Numbered from the stretch's first letter, positions 19,796-28,461 are shown. The stretch is 64,000 nt of DNA from Pseudoflavonifractor gallinarum (GCF_014982855.1 NZ_JADCKF010000007.1:62001-126000); one strand, 5' to 3'. Numbers and translations are program-made. Notes: generated from the letters alone by a model not told the origin.

Positions 19796-20016
19796 GCCCT
19801 GCGCCCTGTTGAAAACCTGAGAGTTTCCCCCGCCCGGTGAGTCGGGGTTGCCCCTTCGGTGCCATGTTACGAGAATCATGGTCTTTTCAGAGTTCTGTCC
19901 GCCTGCGGTTCTCGGGACCTGAGAAATTGGCGTCCCACTCGGCAAAATGGGGCCGCTTATACCTTCGGTGTTCCACTCCTGTCGGAACAGAAACTCTCCC
20001 GCAGTCATCATCCAGA
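19796..20016 (-). ncRNA. Tandem glycine riboswitch upstream of grdX-grdE-grdB
   Basis: Two glycine aptamers lie in tandem on the minus strand. Aptamer 1 begins CGGGAGAGTTTC, has its CCGAAGG core at 19962-19968 and ends AATTTCTCAGG...GGACAGA. Aptamer 2 has its CCGAAGG core at 19853-19859 and ends GAAACTCTCAGG...CAACAGGGCGC. These are the conserved blocks of the gcvT RNA family. The grdX start codon is about 50 bases downstream. Glycine binding is expected to turn expression on. Confidence 0.92.
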
Positions 20017-20041
20017 CTATATTTGTTTTTTCGATGGTCAT

Positions 20042-20070
20042 ATTATAACATATCGAGTTTTCAAATACAA
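20042..20070 (-). promoter_or_regulatory. Sigma-A promoter of the grd operon
   Basis: On the minus strand TTGTAT (20065-20070) and a perfect TATAAT (20042-20047) are 17 bases apart, about 25-30 bases upstream of the first riboswitch aptamer. The rest of 20071-20143 is AT-rich and shows nothing else. Confidence 0.75.
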
Positions 20071-20143
20071 GCCCGTATCTCATATAAAAATTATTTAAAA
20101 TACACGATTATTTAATTCCGGCGCACTTTTTATACTATTTGGT

Positions 20144-21097
20144 TTATTCTCCAAACATCGACGTTTGCACGATAACGTCCCGTTCCGGCACCTTGGACCA
20201 GGAAAAATCCGCCGCCAGTTCTGCCGGACGGACCGGCTCCCCAGTGGGGGAGAGACCCGCCAAAAAGGCCAGTTTTCCCACCAGCTGCTCCGGTGAATAG
20301 CGCGCCCGCAGGGCCCCCATGTCCAGGTCCATATCCCGCTTGGAGAGCCTCCGCCCATCCTCTGCCAGCAGCAGGGGAACATGGTAAAAGACCGGCTGGG
20401 GCAGGCCCAGGAGACGATAGAGCAGGATCTGCCGCGGGGTGGAATCCAGCAGGTCCTGCCCCCGCACCACCTGGTTGATCTCCATAGCTCCGTCGTCGGT
20501 CACCACTGCCAGCTGGTAGGCATAGACCCCGTCTGAACGGCGGATGATGAAGTCACCGCACGCCCGGCACAGGTCCTCCTCATAGTACCCCAAATGTCCG
20601 TCTATAAAGGACACTCGTTCATCCGGCACCGCGAGGCGCCAGGCACTGCGCCGGGTGCGGCTCAGCTCCTCCCGCTCCTGGGGAGAAAGGGAGCGGCAGC
20701 GTCCGCTGTAAAGGATCTGCCCATCCCCCCGGTGGGGCGCAGAGGCGGCCAGACGCTCGGCCCGGGTGCAGAAGCAGGGATAGACCAATCCCATCTGCTC
20801 CAGCTGCCGGAACCGGGCGGCATAGAGCTCCGTCCGCTCACTCTGCCGGTAGGGACCGTGGGGTCCCCCCATTTGATACCCCTCGTCCCAGTCCAGGCCC
20901 AGCCAGCGCAGATCCTCCGCCAGGACCTGGGCATACTCCTCCCGGCAGCGGTCGGGGTCCAGATCCTCCATCCGCAGGACCAGCGTGCCGCCCGCCGCGC
21001 GCACCGACAGCCAGGCCAGCAGCGCTGTAAACACATTTCCAAGGTGCATCCGTCCGCTGGGACTGGGCGCAAAGCGTCCCCGCAGCAAAGGTTCCAT
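20144..21097 (-). CDS. gluQRS: Glutamyl-Q tRNA(Asp) synthetase
   Basis: The 317-residue enzyme is a truncated glutamyl-tRNA synthetase that attaches glutamate to queuosine 34 of tRNA-Asp. The HIGH-type motif SPSGRMHLGN and the KMSKS-type motif RRLSKRDMD are present, as are the zinc ligands CFC and YSGRC expected in GluQRS. There is no anticodon-binding domain, which distinguishes it from GltX. The ATG at 21097 follows AAAGGAAG. It stands alone, transcribed away from the molybdenum cofactor operon. Confidence 0.92.
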   Translation of the reverse strand: MEPLLRGRFAPSPSGRMHLGNVFTALLAWLSVRAAGGTLVLRMEDLDPDRCREEYAQVLAEDLRWLGLDWDEGYQMGGPHGPYRQSERTELYAARFRQLEQMGLVYPCFCTRAERLAASAPHRGDGQILYSGRCRSLSPQEREELSRTRRSAWRLAVPDERVSFIDGHLGYYEEDLCRACGDFIIRRSDGVYAYQLAVVTDDGAMEINQVVRGQDLLDSTPRQILLYRLLGLPQPVFYHVPLLLAEDGRRLSKRDMDLDMGALRARYSPEQLVGKLAFLAGLSPTGEPVRPAELAADFSWSKVPERDVIVQTSMFGE

Positions 21098-21186
21098 GTC
21101 CCATCTTCCTTTCCAGTAGGTCTCGTTTTGTTCTCCAGTATACCATTCCCTCCGGCACACGTCCACGCAGTGGACCATTTCTTTTC

Positions 21187-21215
21187 TTGCAAGTGACTAC
21201 ACTATATAGTATAAT
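21187..21215 (+). promoter_or_regulatory. Sigma-A promoter of the molybdenum cofactor operon
   Basis: TTGCAA (21187-21192) and a perfect TATAAT (21210-21215) are separated by 17 bases, about 50 bases upstream of the conserved riboswitch core. Confidence 0.8.
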
Positions 21216-21263
21216 AAAGTGACGCAGGGCCCTTCCATTCGGTCCTGCTCCATAAAAATGATA

Positions 21264-21400
21264 TATCTGCGCTCCGAGCAAAGATCTCTAAGGTGCCCCC
21301 TCCGGGCGCTATGAGATCGCGCCGCGGGTCAGGCGGGAAACCGCCCGGCCTTCCACACTTGAAAAGGGGCTGCTTCCCGCCGGGAGAATTTCTCCCGCTC
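21264..21400 (+). ncRNA. Moco-type riboswitch
   Basis: The long leader of the Mo-cofactor genes contains the conserved blocks of the Moco RNA motif: CTCCGAGCAAAG, AGGTGCCCCCTCCGGGCG, GGCGGGAAACCGCCC (a hairpin with a GAAA loop) and CCTTCCACACTTGAAAAGGG. The family controls Moco or tungsten-cofactor genes in response to the cofactor. The call rests on these blocks from memory and on the genes downstream; boundaries are approximate, and the Mo versus W version was not resolved. Confidence 0.75.
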
Positions 21401-21413
21401 TTTTGTCCTATCC

Positions 21414-21456
21414 GGGAGCGCCGCCTGTTTTCAGGCCGGCGCTCCCTGTTTCATTT
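21414..21456 (+). terminator. Probable riboswitch-controlled terminator/expression platform
   Basis: A 10-bp stem GGGAGCGCCG / CGGCGCTCCC with an inner CTG-TTTT-CAG hairpin is followed by TGTTTCATTTT. It lies between the riboswitch core and the first start codon, so it can act as the regulated terminator. A smaller GGGAGAATTTCTCCC hairpin just upstream (about 21382-21396) may compete with it. Confidence 0.6.
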
Positions 21457-21486
21457 TCCCTTTTATTTTAAGGAGGAACCGTCCAA

Positions 21487-22512
21487 ATGAAGCTCATTGA
21501 AACAAAGCACGCGGTGGGCCATGTGCTCTGCCACGACCTCACCCAGATTATCCCCGGCGTCACCAAGGATGCCCGGTTCCGCAAGGGCCATATCGTGACG
21601 GAGGAGGATATCCCCGTCCTGCTCTCCATGGGAAAGGATCACCTCTATGTCTGGGAAAAGACCGAAGGCATGCTCCACGAGAACGAGGCCGCCGAGCGTC
21701 TGCGGGCCATCTCCCAGAATGACAACATGACCGCCACCGAGGTCAAGGAGGGCAAGATCGAGCTCAAGGCCGCCATCCACGGCCTGTTCCGGGTGGATGT
21801 GGAGCGGCTGCTGGCCGTCAACTCCCTGGACGAGATCATGATTGCCACCCGCCACACCAACTCGGTGGTCCATCCCGGCGACAAACTGGCCGGTATGCGG
21901 GTCATCCCCCTTATCGTGTCCGAGGACAAGGTGCGCGCCGCCGAGGAGGCCGCCGGAGATACCCCTCTGCTGGAGCTTCTCCCCTTCGTCCGCAAGACCG
22001 CCGCGGTGGTCACCACCGGCACCGAGGTCTTCCTGGGCCGCATCGAGGACAAGTTTACCCCCGTGCTGCTGGACAAGTTGGCCAAGTTCGGGGTGGATGT
22101 GATCTCCCACGTCAAGGTCCCCGATGACCGGGAGCAGATCGTCTCCGCCATCCAGGCGGCCCACGCCTCCGGGGCCGATCTCATCCTCTGCACCGGCGGC
22201 ATGAGCGTGGACCCCGACGACCAGACCCCCGGCGCCATCAAGGCCGCCGGCGTTCAGGTGACCGCCTATGGCGCTCCCGTACTCCCCGGCGCCATGTTCC
22301 TGCTGGGCTTCTTTGCCGACGGAACCCCCGTCATGGGTCTGCCCGGCTGCGTCATGTATGCCAAGGCCACCATCTTCGATCTCATCCTCCCCCGGGTACT
22401 GTGCAATGTCCCGGTCACCCGTGCTGACCTGGCCCGGCTGGGCCACGGCGGACTGTGCCTGGGCTGTGAGCACTGCCACTACCCCATCTGCCCCTTCGGT
22501 AAGGAGGAATAA
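21487..22512 (+). CDS. Molybdopterin-binding protein with cysteine-rich C-terminus
   Basis: The 341-residue protein has a MoeA/MogA-type molybdopterin-binding domain over about residues 175-320, including VVTTGTEVFLG, ILCTGGMSVDPDD and VMGLPGCVMYAKATIFD. The first 170 residues do not match MoeA closely. The tail, GGLCLGCEHCHYPICPFG, holds five cysteines and a histidine in 18 residues and could bind a metal or an Fe-S cluster. It is the first gene of the cofactor operon and probably acts in cofactor maturation or molybdate insertion. A ribosome site AAGGAGGAA precedes the ATG, and moeA starts three bases after its stop. Confidence 0.82.
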   Translation: MKLIETKHAVGHVLCHDLTQIIPGVTKDARFRKGHIVTEEDIPVLLSMGKDHLYVWEKTEGMLHENEAAERLRAISQNDNMTATEVKEGKIELKAAIHGLFRVDVERLLAVNSLDEIMIATRHTNSVVHPGDKLAGMRVIPLIVSEDKVRAAEEAAGDTPLLELLPFVRKTAAVVTTGTEVFLGRIEDKFTPVLLDKLAKFGVDVISHVKVPDDREQIVSAIQAAHASGADLILCTGGMSVDPDDQTPGAIKAAGVQVTAYGAPVLPGAMFLLGFFADGTPVMGLPGCVMYAKATIFDLILPRVLCNVPVTRADLARLGHGGLCLGCEHCHYPICPFGKEE

Positions 22513-22515
22513 ACT

Positions 22516-23721
22516 ATGCGTACCCGCATCGAGCTGGAAGAGGCGCGCGCGCTGATGGCTGAAAGCGTGCGCCCCCTGGGTGTGGAGCAGGTCTCCCGGC
22601 AGGAGGCGCTGGGCCGGACCCTGGCCGAAGATGTGACCGCACCTCTGGATCAGCCGCCCTTTGACCGCTCCCCTCTGGACGGCTATGCCCTGCGCTCCGC
22701 CGATCTCACAGGGGCCTCCCCTGAACATCCGGTCTCCCTCCGGGTGGTGGAGACCGTCTATGCCGGCGGCGTCCCCTCCCGTGCCCTTGGCCCCGGGGAG
22801 GCCATCCGTATCATGACCGGAGCTATGCTGCCCCGGGGATGTGACTGTGTCCTCCAGCACGAGCGGACCGACAACGGTCTGGAACAGGTCCAGATCTATG
22901 CCGCCCTCTCCCCCCACGACAACTACTGCGACCGGGGGGAGGACTACCGGACGGGCGAGGTGCTCCTCCCCGCCGGGACCGTGGTGGACGCCGCCGCAGT
23001 GGGCGTGCTGGCCAGCGCCGGCCTCTCCTCCGTGCCGGTCCGCCGCCGGCCGGTGGTGCGGGTCCTCTCCACCGGAGATGAGGTGGTCTCTCCCGATCTC
23101 CATCCCCTCCCCGCCGGGAAGATCTACGGCTCCAATCAGGAGCTGCTGACTGCCCGGCTTCGGGAACTGGGCGTCACGGACGTAGAGGGTCTACTCATCG
23201 GCGACGATCCCCGGGAGGTGGCCGACACCATGGCGCAGCTCCTGGGCGAGTGTGATCTGCTCATCACCACCGGCGGCGTCTCCGCCGGTGACAAGGATAT
23301 CTTCCACGAGGCTCTCCCCCTCCTGGGGGCGGAGCGAGTCTTCTGGAAGGTCAACCTCAAGCCGGGCACCCCCGCCATGTACTCCCTGTGGCAGGGACAG
23401 CCCATCCTCTCCCTCTCGGGCAACCCCTTCGCCGCTGCGGCCACCTTTGAACTGCTGGCCAGGCCCCTTCTGGCCGCCCTCACCGGGGAATCCCGCTTCT
23501 CCCTGCGTTCCCGGACGGCCGTGGTGGAGGGCTCCTTCCCCAAGGCCAGCCCCGGACGGCGCTTTCTCCGGGGTTTCTATCAGGAGGGCCGCGTCTCCCT
23601 GACCGGAAAAAATGACTCAGGCATGCTCGCCTCCCTGGTGGGATGCAACTGCCTGGTGGATCTCCCCGCCGGCTCTCCCCCGGTGCAGGAGGGACAGACC
23701 GTCACGGTCCTCCTGCTCTGA
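22516..23721 (+). CDS. moeA: Molybdopterin molybdotransferase MoeA
   Basis: MoeA inserts molybdate into adenylylated molybdopterin to make the active cofactor. The 401-residue protein shows the family domains in order: the N-terminal part with DQPPFDRSPLDGYALR, the central GPGEAIRIMTGAMLPRGCD segment, and the MoCF domain with STGDEVV, ITTGGVSAGDKD and LSLSGNPFAAAATFE. The last domain ends normally. Its ribosome site AAGGAGG lies in the end of the preceding gene. Confidence 0.95.
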   Translation: MRTRIELEEARALMAESVRPLGVEQVSRQEALGRTLAEDVTAPLDQPPFDRSPLDGYALRSADLTGASPEHPVSLRVVETVYAGGVPSRALGPGEAIRIMTGAMLPRGCDCVLQHERTDNGLEQVQIYAALSPHDNYCDRGEDYRTGEVLLPAGTVVDAAAVGVLASAGLSSVPVRRRPVVRVLSTGDEVVSPDLHPLPAGKIYGSNQELLTARLRELGVTDVEGLLIGDDPREVADTMAQLLGECDLLITTGGVSAGDKDIFHEALPLLGAERVFWKVNLKPGTPAMYSLWQGQPILSLSGNPFAAAATFELLARPLLAALTGESRFSLRSRTAVVEGSFPKASPGRRFLRGFYQEGRVSLTGKNDSGMLASLVGCNCLVDLPAGSPPVQEGQTVTVLLL

Positions 23722-23763
23722 GCCACTCCGCGCTTCCCCATCTGTTTTGATCTGGAGGTCTCT

Positions 23764-24741
23764 ATGGAACCCAAATTCAATCATTTTGACGCCGAGGGCA
23801 ACGCCGTTATGGTGGATGTCTCGGCCAAATCTCCCACCCGCCGTCTGGCCGTGGCCCAGGGTAAGATCAAGGTCTCCCGGGCGGTGCTGGACGCCATCAC
23901 CGGCCATACTGCCGCCAAGGGCGATGTGCTGGGCGTGGCCCAGGTGGCCGGTATTCTGGCCACCAAGCGCACCTCGGAGCTCATCCCCCTGTGCCATCCA
24001 CTGGCCCTCTCCCACTGCACAGTGGAATTTACCATTCTGCACGAGGAGTGTGCCGTTCTGGCCGAGTGTACCGCCAAGCTGGACGCCAAGACCGGCGTGG
24101 AGATGGAGGCCCTCACCGGCGTATCCGTCGCCCTGCTCACCATCTACGACATGTGTAAAGCCATTGACAAGACCATGGAGATCTCGGACATCCACCTGGT
24201 CTACAAGGAGGGGGGCAAGTCGGGCACCTTTACCAATCACGGCCACCACTCCCCCGCTGTGGTGGCGGTCAGCGGCGTCAAGAACTCCGGCAAAACCACG
24301 CTGATTGCCGCCATGCTCCCCCATCTGACGGCCGCCGGTCTCAAGGTGGCCACGGTCAAGCACGACGGCCACTCCTTCCAGGCCGATCCCGAGGGGACCG
24401 ACACCGGTATCCACATGAAGGCCGGGGCCTGGGGCACCGCCATCTTTGACGGCGAGAAATACAAGGTAGTCCGCCGGGACGCCGTGGAGGAACGGGAGCT
24501 CATCGCCCGCTTCCCGGACGCCGACCTGGTCCTGCTGGAGGGCTTCAAGCACTCCACCTGGCCCAAGCTGGAGCTGGTGCGCGCGGGCAACTCCACCCAG
24601 AGCGTCTGTGATCCCGCCACCCTTCTGGCGCTGGTCACCGATCAGGACCTCACGGTGGAGGGCGTCCCCTCCATTCCCTTTGATGGACAGGCCGCCGCCC
24701 AAGTGGTGCTGGACTACCTGAAAGGCGAGGGGCGGCTATGA
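23764..24741 (+). CDS. MoaC-MobB fusion protein
   Basis: Two Moco enzymes are joined in one 325-residue chain. Residues 1 to about 158 are MoaC, the cyclic pyranopterin monophosphate synthase acting after MoaA ([33 protein letters not shown]). Residues about 165-325 are MobB, a GTP-binding adapter, with P-loop [10 protein letters not shown] (about 171-180) and VLLEGFKHS. MobB normally assists guanylation of Moco. No frameshift or internal start is needed. It overlaps moaA by four bases. Confidence 0.93.
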   Translation: MEPKFNHFDAEGNAVMVDVSAKSPTRRLAVAQGKIKVSRAVLDAITGHTAAKGDVLGVAQVAGILATKRTSELIPLCHPLALSHCTVEFTILHEECAVLAECTAKLDAKTGVEMEALTGVSVALLTIYDMCKAIDKTMEISDIHLVYKEGGKSGTFTNHGHHSPAVVAVSGVKNSGKTTLIAAMLPHLTAAGLKVATVKHDGHSFQADPEGTDTGIHMKAGAWGTAIFDGEKYKVVRRDAVEERELIARFPDADLVLLEGFKHSTWPKLELVRAGNSTQSVCDPATLLALVTDQDLTVEGVPSIPFDGQAAAQVVLDYLKGEGRL

Positions 24742-25715
24742 TCGACGGATTCGGCCGCAGCATCGACTATCTGCGGATCTCAGTGACCGACCGGTGCAAC
24801 CTGCGCTGCGTCTACTGCATGCCCCCCGAGGGGGTGGAGTGGATGGACCATGAGGAAATGCTCTCCTATGAGGAGATTATCCGGCTGTGCTCCCTCTTTG
24901 CACAGGTCGGTATCCGCAAGGTCCGCCTCACCGGCGGCGAACCTCTGGCCCGGCGGGACCTGCCCGAGCTGGTCCGGGGCATCCACGCCATCGACGGGAT
25001 CGAGAGCATTGCCCTGACCACCAACGGCCTGCTCCTCCAGGAGCAGCTTCCCGCCCTGCTGGAGGCGGGACTCACCGCCGTCAACCTGAGTCTGGACACC
25101 CTGGACCGGGCCCAGTATGCCGCGATCACCCGGCGGGACGCTTTGGACCAGGCTCTCTCCGGCCTCTATGCCGCTCTGGATGCCCCCGGCCTGCGGGTCA
25201 AGCTCAACTGTGTCCCCATGGGGGAGAACGATGCGCAGCTGGTCCCCCTGGCCGATCTGGCCCGGGAGCACGATCTGGCGGTGCGGTATATTGAGCTCAT
25301 GCCCATCGGTCTGGGCGGCTCCCTCCCCCGCCGGACGGAGGAGGAGGTCCGCGCCATGCTGGAGGCTGCCTTCGGCCCCATGACCCCCTGTGACGAGTCT
25401 CTGGGAGCCGGTCCCGGACACTACTTCACCATTCCCGGCTTCTGTGGAAAGATCGGCTTCATCAGCGCCATGACCCATCAGTTCTGTGACGGGTGCAACC
25501 GAGTGCGCCTCACCGCCACCGGATTTCTCAAGACCTGCCTTCAGTATGAGACCGGGCGGGATCTGCGCACCCTCCTCCGGGATGGCTCCGGGGACGAAGT
25601 GCTGCTGGAGGCTATCCGCTCGGCCATTCTCCACAAGCCCGCCCAGCACCATTTTCTCGACGCGACCGGCCGCCGGGAGGACGAGCGGCACAACATGCAC
25701 CAGATCGGAGGCTGA
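24738..25715 (+). CDS. moaA: GTP 3',8-cyclase MoaA
   Basis: MoaA is the radical SAM enzyme that starts Moco synthesis from GTP. The 325-residue protein has the N-terminal cluster motif [10 protein letters not shown], the SAM-binding [14 protein letters not shown], and the C-terminal cluster cysteines in [14 protein letters not shown] and KTCL. The chain ends in Gly-Gly (QIGG), which is needed for activity in this family. It is translationally coupled to the MoaC-MobB gene by an ATGA overlap. Confidence 0.96.
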   Translation: MIDGFGRSIDYLRISVTDRCNLRCVYCMPPEGVEWMDHEEMLSYEEIIRLCSLFAQVGIRKVRLTGGEPLARRDLPELVRGIHAIDGIESIALTTNGLLLQEQLPALLEAGLTAVNLSLDTLDRAQYAAITRRDALDQALSGLYAALDAPGLRVKLNCVPMGENDAQLVPLADLAREHDLAVRYIELMPIGLGGSLPRRTEEEVRAMLEAAFGPMTPCDESLGAGPGHYFTIPGFCGKIGFISAMTHQFCDGCNRVRLTATGFLKTCLQYETGRDLRTLLRDGSGDEVLLEAIRSAILHKPAQHHFLDATGRREDERHNMHQIGG

Positions 25716-25763
25716 CCGCCTCTTTCTCCGTATTTCTATATTTTTGATTACGAGGTGTATTTT

Positions 25764-26681
25764 ATGAGCAAGGTAATTGCTGTCTGTACCAGCGAACAGA
25801 AGGGAACCCAGAAGCAGGCGGTGGATGTGATCCACCTGAAGGAGGAGTGGGGCATCGAGGGAGACGCCCACGCGGGCAAGTGGCACCGCCAGGTCTCCCT
25901 GCTCTCCCACGACAAGATCGAGGCCTTCCGCGCCCGGGGCGCCGAGGTGGAAAACGGTGCCTTCGGCGAGAACATCATTGTGGAGGGCATCGACTTTGCC
26001 ACCCTTCCCATCGGCACGAAATTCTACTGCAACGATGTGGTCCTCCAGCTCACCCAGATCGGTAAGGAGTGCCACCACGGCTGCGCTATTTTCCAGAAAA
26101 TGGGCGAGTGCATCATGCCCAAGCAGGGTGTGTTTACCCGGGTACTCCACGGCGGCGACATCCGCCCCGGGGACGATTTCCGTCTGGAGCTCCCCTTCCG
26201 GGTGGCCGTCATCACGGTGAGCGACTCGGGCGCCGCCGGTACCCGGGCCGACCTGAGCGGTCCGGTGATCCAGGAGTTGGTGAAGAAGGCCGGCTACCCC
26301 GTGGTTCACACCGCGCTTCTCCCCGATGAGCGGGCACAGATCGCCGCCGAGCTCGCCCGCATCGCCGACGAAGATGTGGCTGATTTGATCCTCACCACCG
26401 GCGGCACCGGTTTCTCCCCCCGGGACTGGACCCCCGAGGCCACCCGGGATGTGACCGAGCGGGATGTGCCCGGTATCCCCGAGGCCATGCGCGCCCTCTC
26501 CCTCCAGATCACCCCCCGCGCCATGCTCTCCCGCGCCGCCGCCGGCATCCGGAAGGGCGCGCTCATCATCAACCTGCCCGGCAGCCCCAAGGCGGTGACC
26601 GAGTGTCTGGAGTACATCCTCCCCCCGCTCTCCCACGGGCTGTCTATCCTCAAGGGTACTACGGGCAACTGCGCCCGCTGA
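25764..26681 (+). CDS. MOSC domain-MogA fusion protein
   Basis: The 305-residue protein joins a MOSC domain (residues 1 to about 150, with GDAHAGKWHRQVSLLS and NGAFGENIIVEGIDF) to a MogA/MoaB-type domain (about 151-305, with VITVSDSGAAGT, LILTTGGTGFSPRD and LINLPGSPKAV). MogA adenylylates molybdopterin before MoeA inserts molybdate. MOSC domains handle sulfur or cofactor. The ATG at 25764 is used, with GAGGTG upstream. The MOSC part also has the cysteines in KECHHGCAIF and GECIMP. Confidence 0.92.
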   Translation: MSKVIAVCTSEQKGTQKQAVDVIHLKEEWGIEGDAHAGKWHRQVSLLSHDKIEAFRARGAEVENGAFGENIIVEGIDFATLPIGTKFYCNDVVLQLTQIGKECHHGCAIFQKMGECIMPKQGVFTRVLHGGDIRPGDDFRLELPFRVAVITVSDSGAAGTRADLSGPVIQELVKKAGYPVVHTALLPDERAQIAAELARIADEDVADLILTTGGTGFSPRDWTPEATRDVTERDVPGIPEAMRALSLQITPRAMLSRAAAGIRKGALIINLPGSPKAVTECLEYILPPLSHGLSILKGTTGNCAR

Positions 26682-26805
26682 ACCACCGTCTCCGCGACGG
26701 GTCAACTTCGAGTCCCCGCACCTACGGCGCACGCTATGGGCTGGGACCAATGGGCTGATCTGGAAACGGGTCCGCCTACCATCTTTGTAAAGGAGTTTGA
26801 TTCCC

Positions 26806-27678
26806 ATGAAAAAAGCACTTTCCCTGACCCTGGCTCTGGCTATGACTGCCTCTCTGACCGCCTGCTCCGGCGGCGGGACCGCGGCCTCTCCCACCCCGGT
26901 TGCCGGCACGCCGGCCCCCTCCTCCGCACCGGCAGCGGAGCCAGTGGAGCTGACCGTCTTTGCCGCCGCCTCTATGGAGGCCACGCTGACCGAGATCGCT
27001 GAGCGCTATCAAGAGGTCGCTCCCAATGTGGAGCTGGTCTTTACCTTTGACTCCTCCGGCACCCTCAAGACCCAGATCGAGGAGGGGGCCCCCTGTGACA
27101 TCTTTATCTCGGCCGCCCAGAAGCAGATGAACCAGCTGGACAGCGCCGACACCACCGGCACCAATACCGACGGTCTGGATTTTGTCTACTCGGACACCCG
27201 GTTTGATCTGGTGGAAAACAAGGTGGTCCTGGCGGTCCCCGACGACAACCCCAAGGACATTCAGTCCTTCTCCGATCTGGCCAGCGATAAGCTCTCTCTG
27301 CTGTGCATCGGAAATGAGGATGTGCCCGTCGGCTCCTACTCCCTGGAGATCCTGGATACCCTGGGTATCGACATCGCCCAGCTGGACAGCGCGGGCAAGG
27401 TGACTTACGGCACCAACGTCTCCGAGGTGGCCAACCAGGTCAAGGAAGGCGCCGTGGACTGCGGCATCATCTACGCCACTGACGCCTATACCTATGAGCT
27501 CACCGTGGTGGATCAGGCCACGGAGGACCTGTGCGGTCAGGTCATCTACCCCGCCGCCGTCATGAAGAGCGGCACCGAGGCCGGGCATGACGCCGCCGTG
27601 GAGTTCCTCAACTATCTGCACACCGATCCGGAGGCCGTCTCCATCCTGGAGGGCGTTGGCTTCACGGTGCTCCCGTAA
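26806..27678 (+). CDS. modA: Molybdate ABC transporter substrate-binding lipoprotein
   Basis: ModA binds molybdate outside the membrane. The 290-residue precursor has a lipoprotein signal with lipobox LTACSG (Cys near residue 20), an Ala/Pro-rich linker, and then the binding domain. Conserved parts are FAAASMEATLTEIAERY, DSSGTLKTQIEEGAPCDIF and the hinge segment YPAAVMKSG. The ATG at 26806 follows AAAGGAG. The 125-base gap after the MOSC-MogA gene holds no clear signal. Distinguishing molybdate from tungstate uptake by sequence alone is unsafe, but the fold and neighbours support Mod. Confidence 0.9.
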   Translation: MKKALSLTLALAMTASLTACSGGGTAASPTPVAGTPAPSSAPAAEPVELTVFAAASMEATLTEIAERYQEVAPNVELVFTFDSSGTLKTQIEEGAPCDIFISAAQKQMNQLDSADTTGTNTDGLDFVYSDTRFDLVENKVVLAVPDDNPKDIQSFSDLASDKLSLLCIGNEDVPVGSYSLEILDTLGIDIAQLDSAGKVTYGTNVSEVANQVKEGAVDCGIIYATDAYTYELTVVDQATEDLCGQVIYPAAVMKSGTEAGHDAAVEFLNYLHTDPEAVSILEGVGFTVLP

Positions 27679-27693
27679 ATCCAAACCATGTTT

Positions 27694-27727
27694 GCGGCCG
27701 GGCGGGAACTCTCTCCCGCCCGGCCGC
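27694..27727 (+). other. Strong hairpin between modA and modB
   Basis: A perfect 14-bp GC stem (GCGGCCGGGCGGGA) closes on the loop ACTCTC. No T run follows it, so it is more likely an mRNA stabiliser or a partial barrier than a full terminator. Confidence 0.75.
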
Positions 27728-27762
27728 CTGCTCTGTATTCTCAATGGAAAGGGGGCCGTCCC

Positions 27763-28461
27763 TTGGACTGGTACCCACTCTATAATTCTCTGCGGATCGC
27801 CGCCATCTCCACGGTCCTCATCTTTTTTCTGGGGCTCTTTGCCGCCTACTATGTGGCCAAGCTCCCCCGGCTGGTCAAGGGCGTGCTGGATGTGGTGCTC
27901 ACCCTCCCGCTGGTCCTCCCCCCCACCGTGGTGGGCTATTTCCTGCTGCGTATCCTGGGCCCCAAGCGGGTGGTGGGTCTCTGGTTTCTCAACACCTTCG
28001 ACATTAAGCTGACCATGGTGTGGTATTCCGCCGTCTTCGCCTCGGCCGTGGTGGCCTTTCCCCTGATGTACCGCACTGCCCGGGGGGCCTTCGAGTCCTT
28101 TGATCCCAATCTGGCCTATGCTGCCCAGACCCTGGGCCGCTCCAATACCTGGATTTTCTGGCGGGTGCGCCTTCCTGCCTGCAAGCAGGGGATCATCGCC
28201 GGGGCGGTGCTCTCCTTCGCCCGGGCCCTGGGGGAATACGGCGCCACCTCCATGATCGCCGGCTATACGCCCGGACGCACAGCCACCATCTCCACCACGG
28301 TCTACCAGCTCTGGCGGACCGGGGACGACGCGGCGGCCTACCGCTGGGTGCTGGTCAACATCGCCATTTCGGCGGCTGTTCTGCTCACCGTCAATCTCCT
28401 GGAGCGCAAAGACCGTACCGCCCGGAAGCAGATGGCCGTTCCCTTTGAGGAGGTGGTCTGA
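27763..28461 (+). CDS. modB: Molybdate ABC transporter permease
   Basis: The 232-residue integral membrane protein carries molybdate through the membrane. It has about five helices and the ABC-coupling motif RALGEYGATSMIAG typical of ModB. I place the start at the TTG at 27763 (giving MDWYPLYNSLRIA), seven bases after AAAGGGGG. The frame is open back to 27688 but that part runs through the modA-modB hairpin and is unlike any ModB. It overlaps modC by one base. Confidence 0.93.
   Translation: MDWYPLYNSLRIAAISTVLIFFLGLFAAYYVAKLPRLVKGVLDVVLTLPLVLPPTVVGYFLLRILGPKRVVGLWFLNTFDIKLTMVWYSAVFASAVVAFPLMYRTARGAFESFDPNLAYAAQTLGRSNTWIFWRVRLPACKQGIIAGAVLSFARALGEYGATSMIAGYTPGRTATISTTVYQLWRTGDDAAAYRWVLVNIAISAAVLLTVNLLERKDRTARKQMAVPFEEVV

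Noticed and set aside
24780-26984. 734-codon open frame on the minus strand opposite moaA and MOSC-mogA
   Set aside because: It spans several well-supported plus-strand genes and arises from high GC at third codon positions; there is no family similarity.
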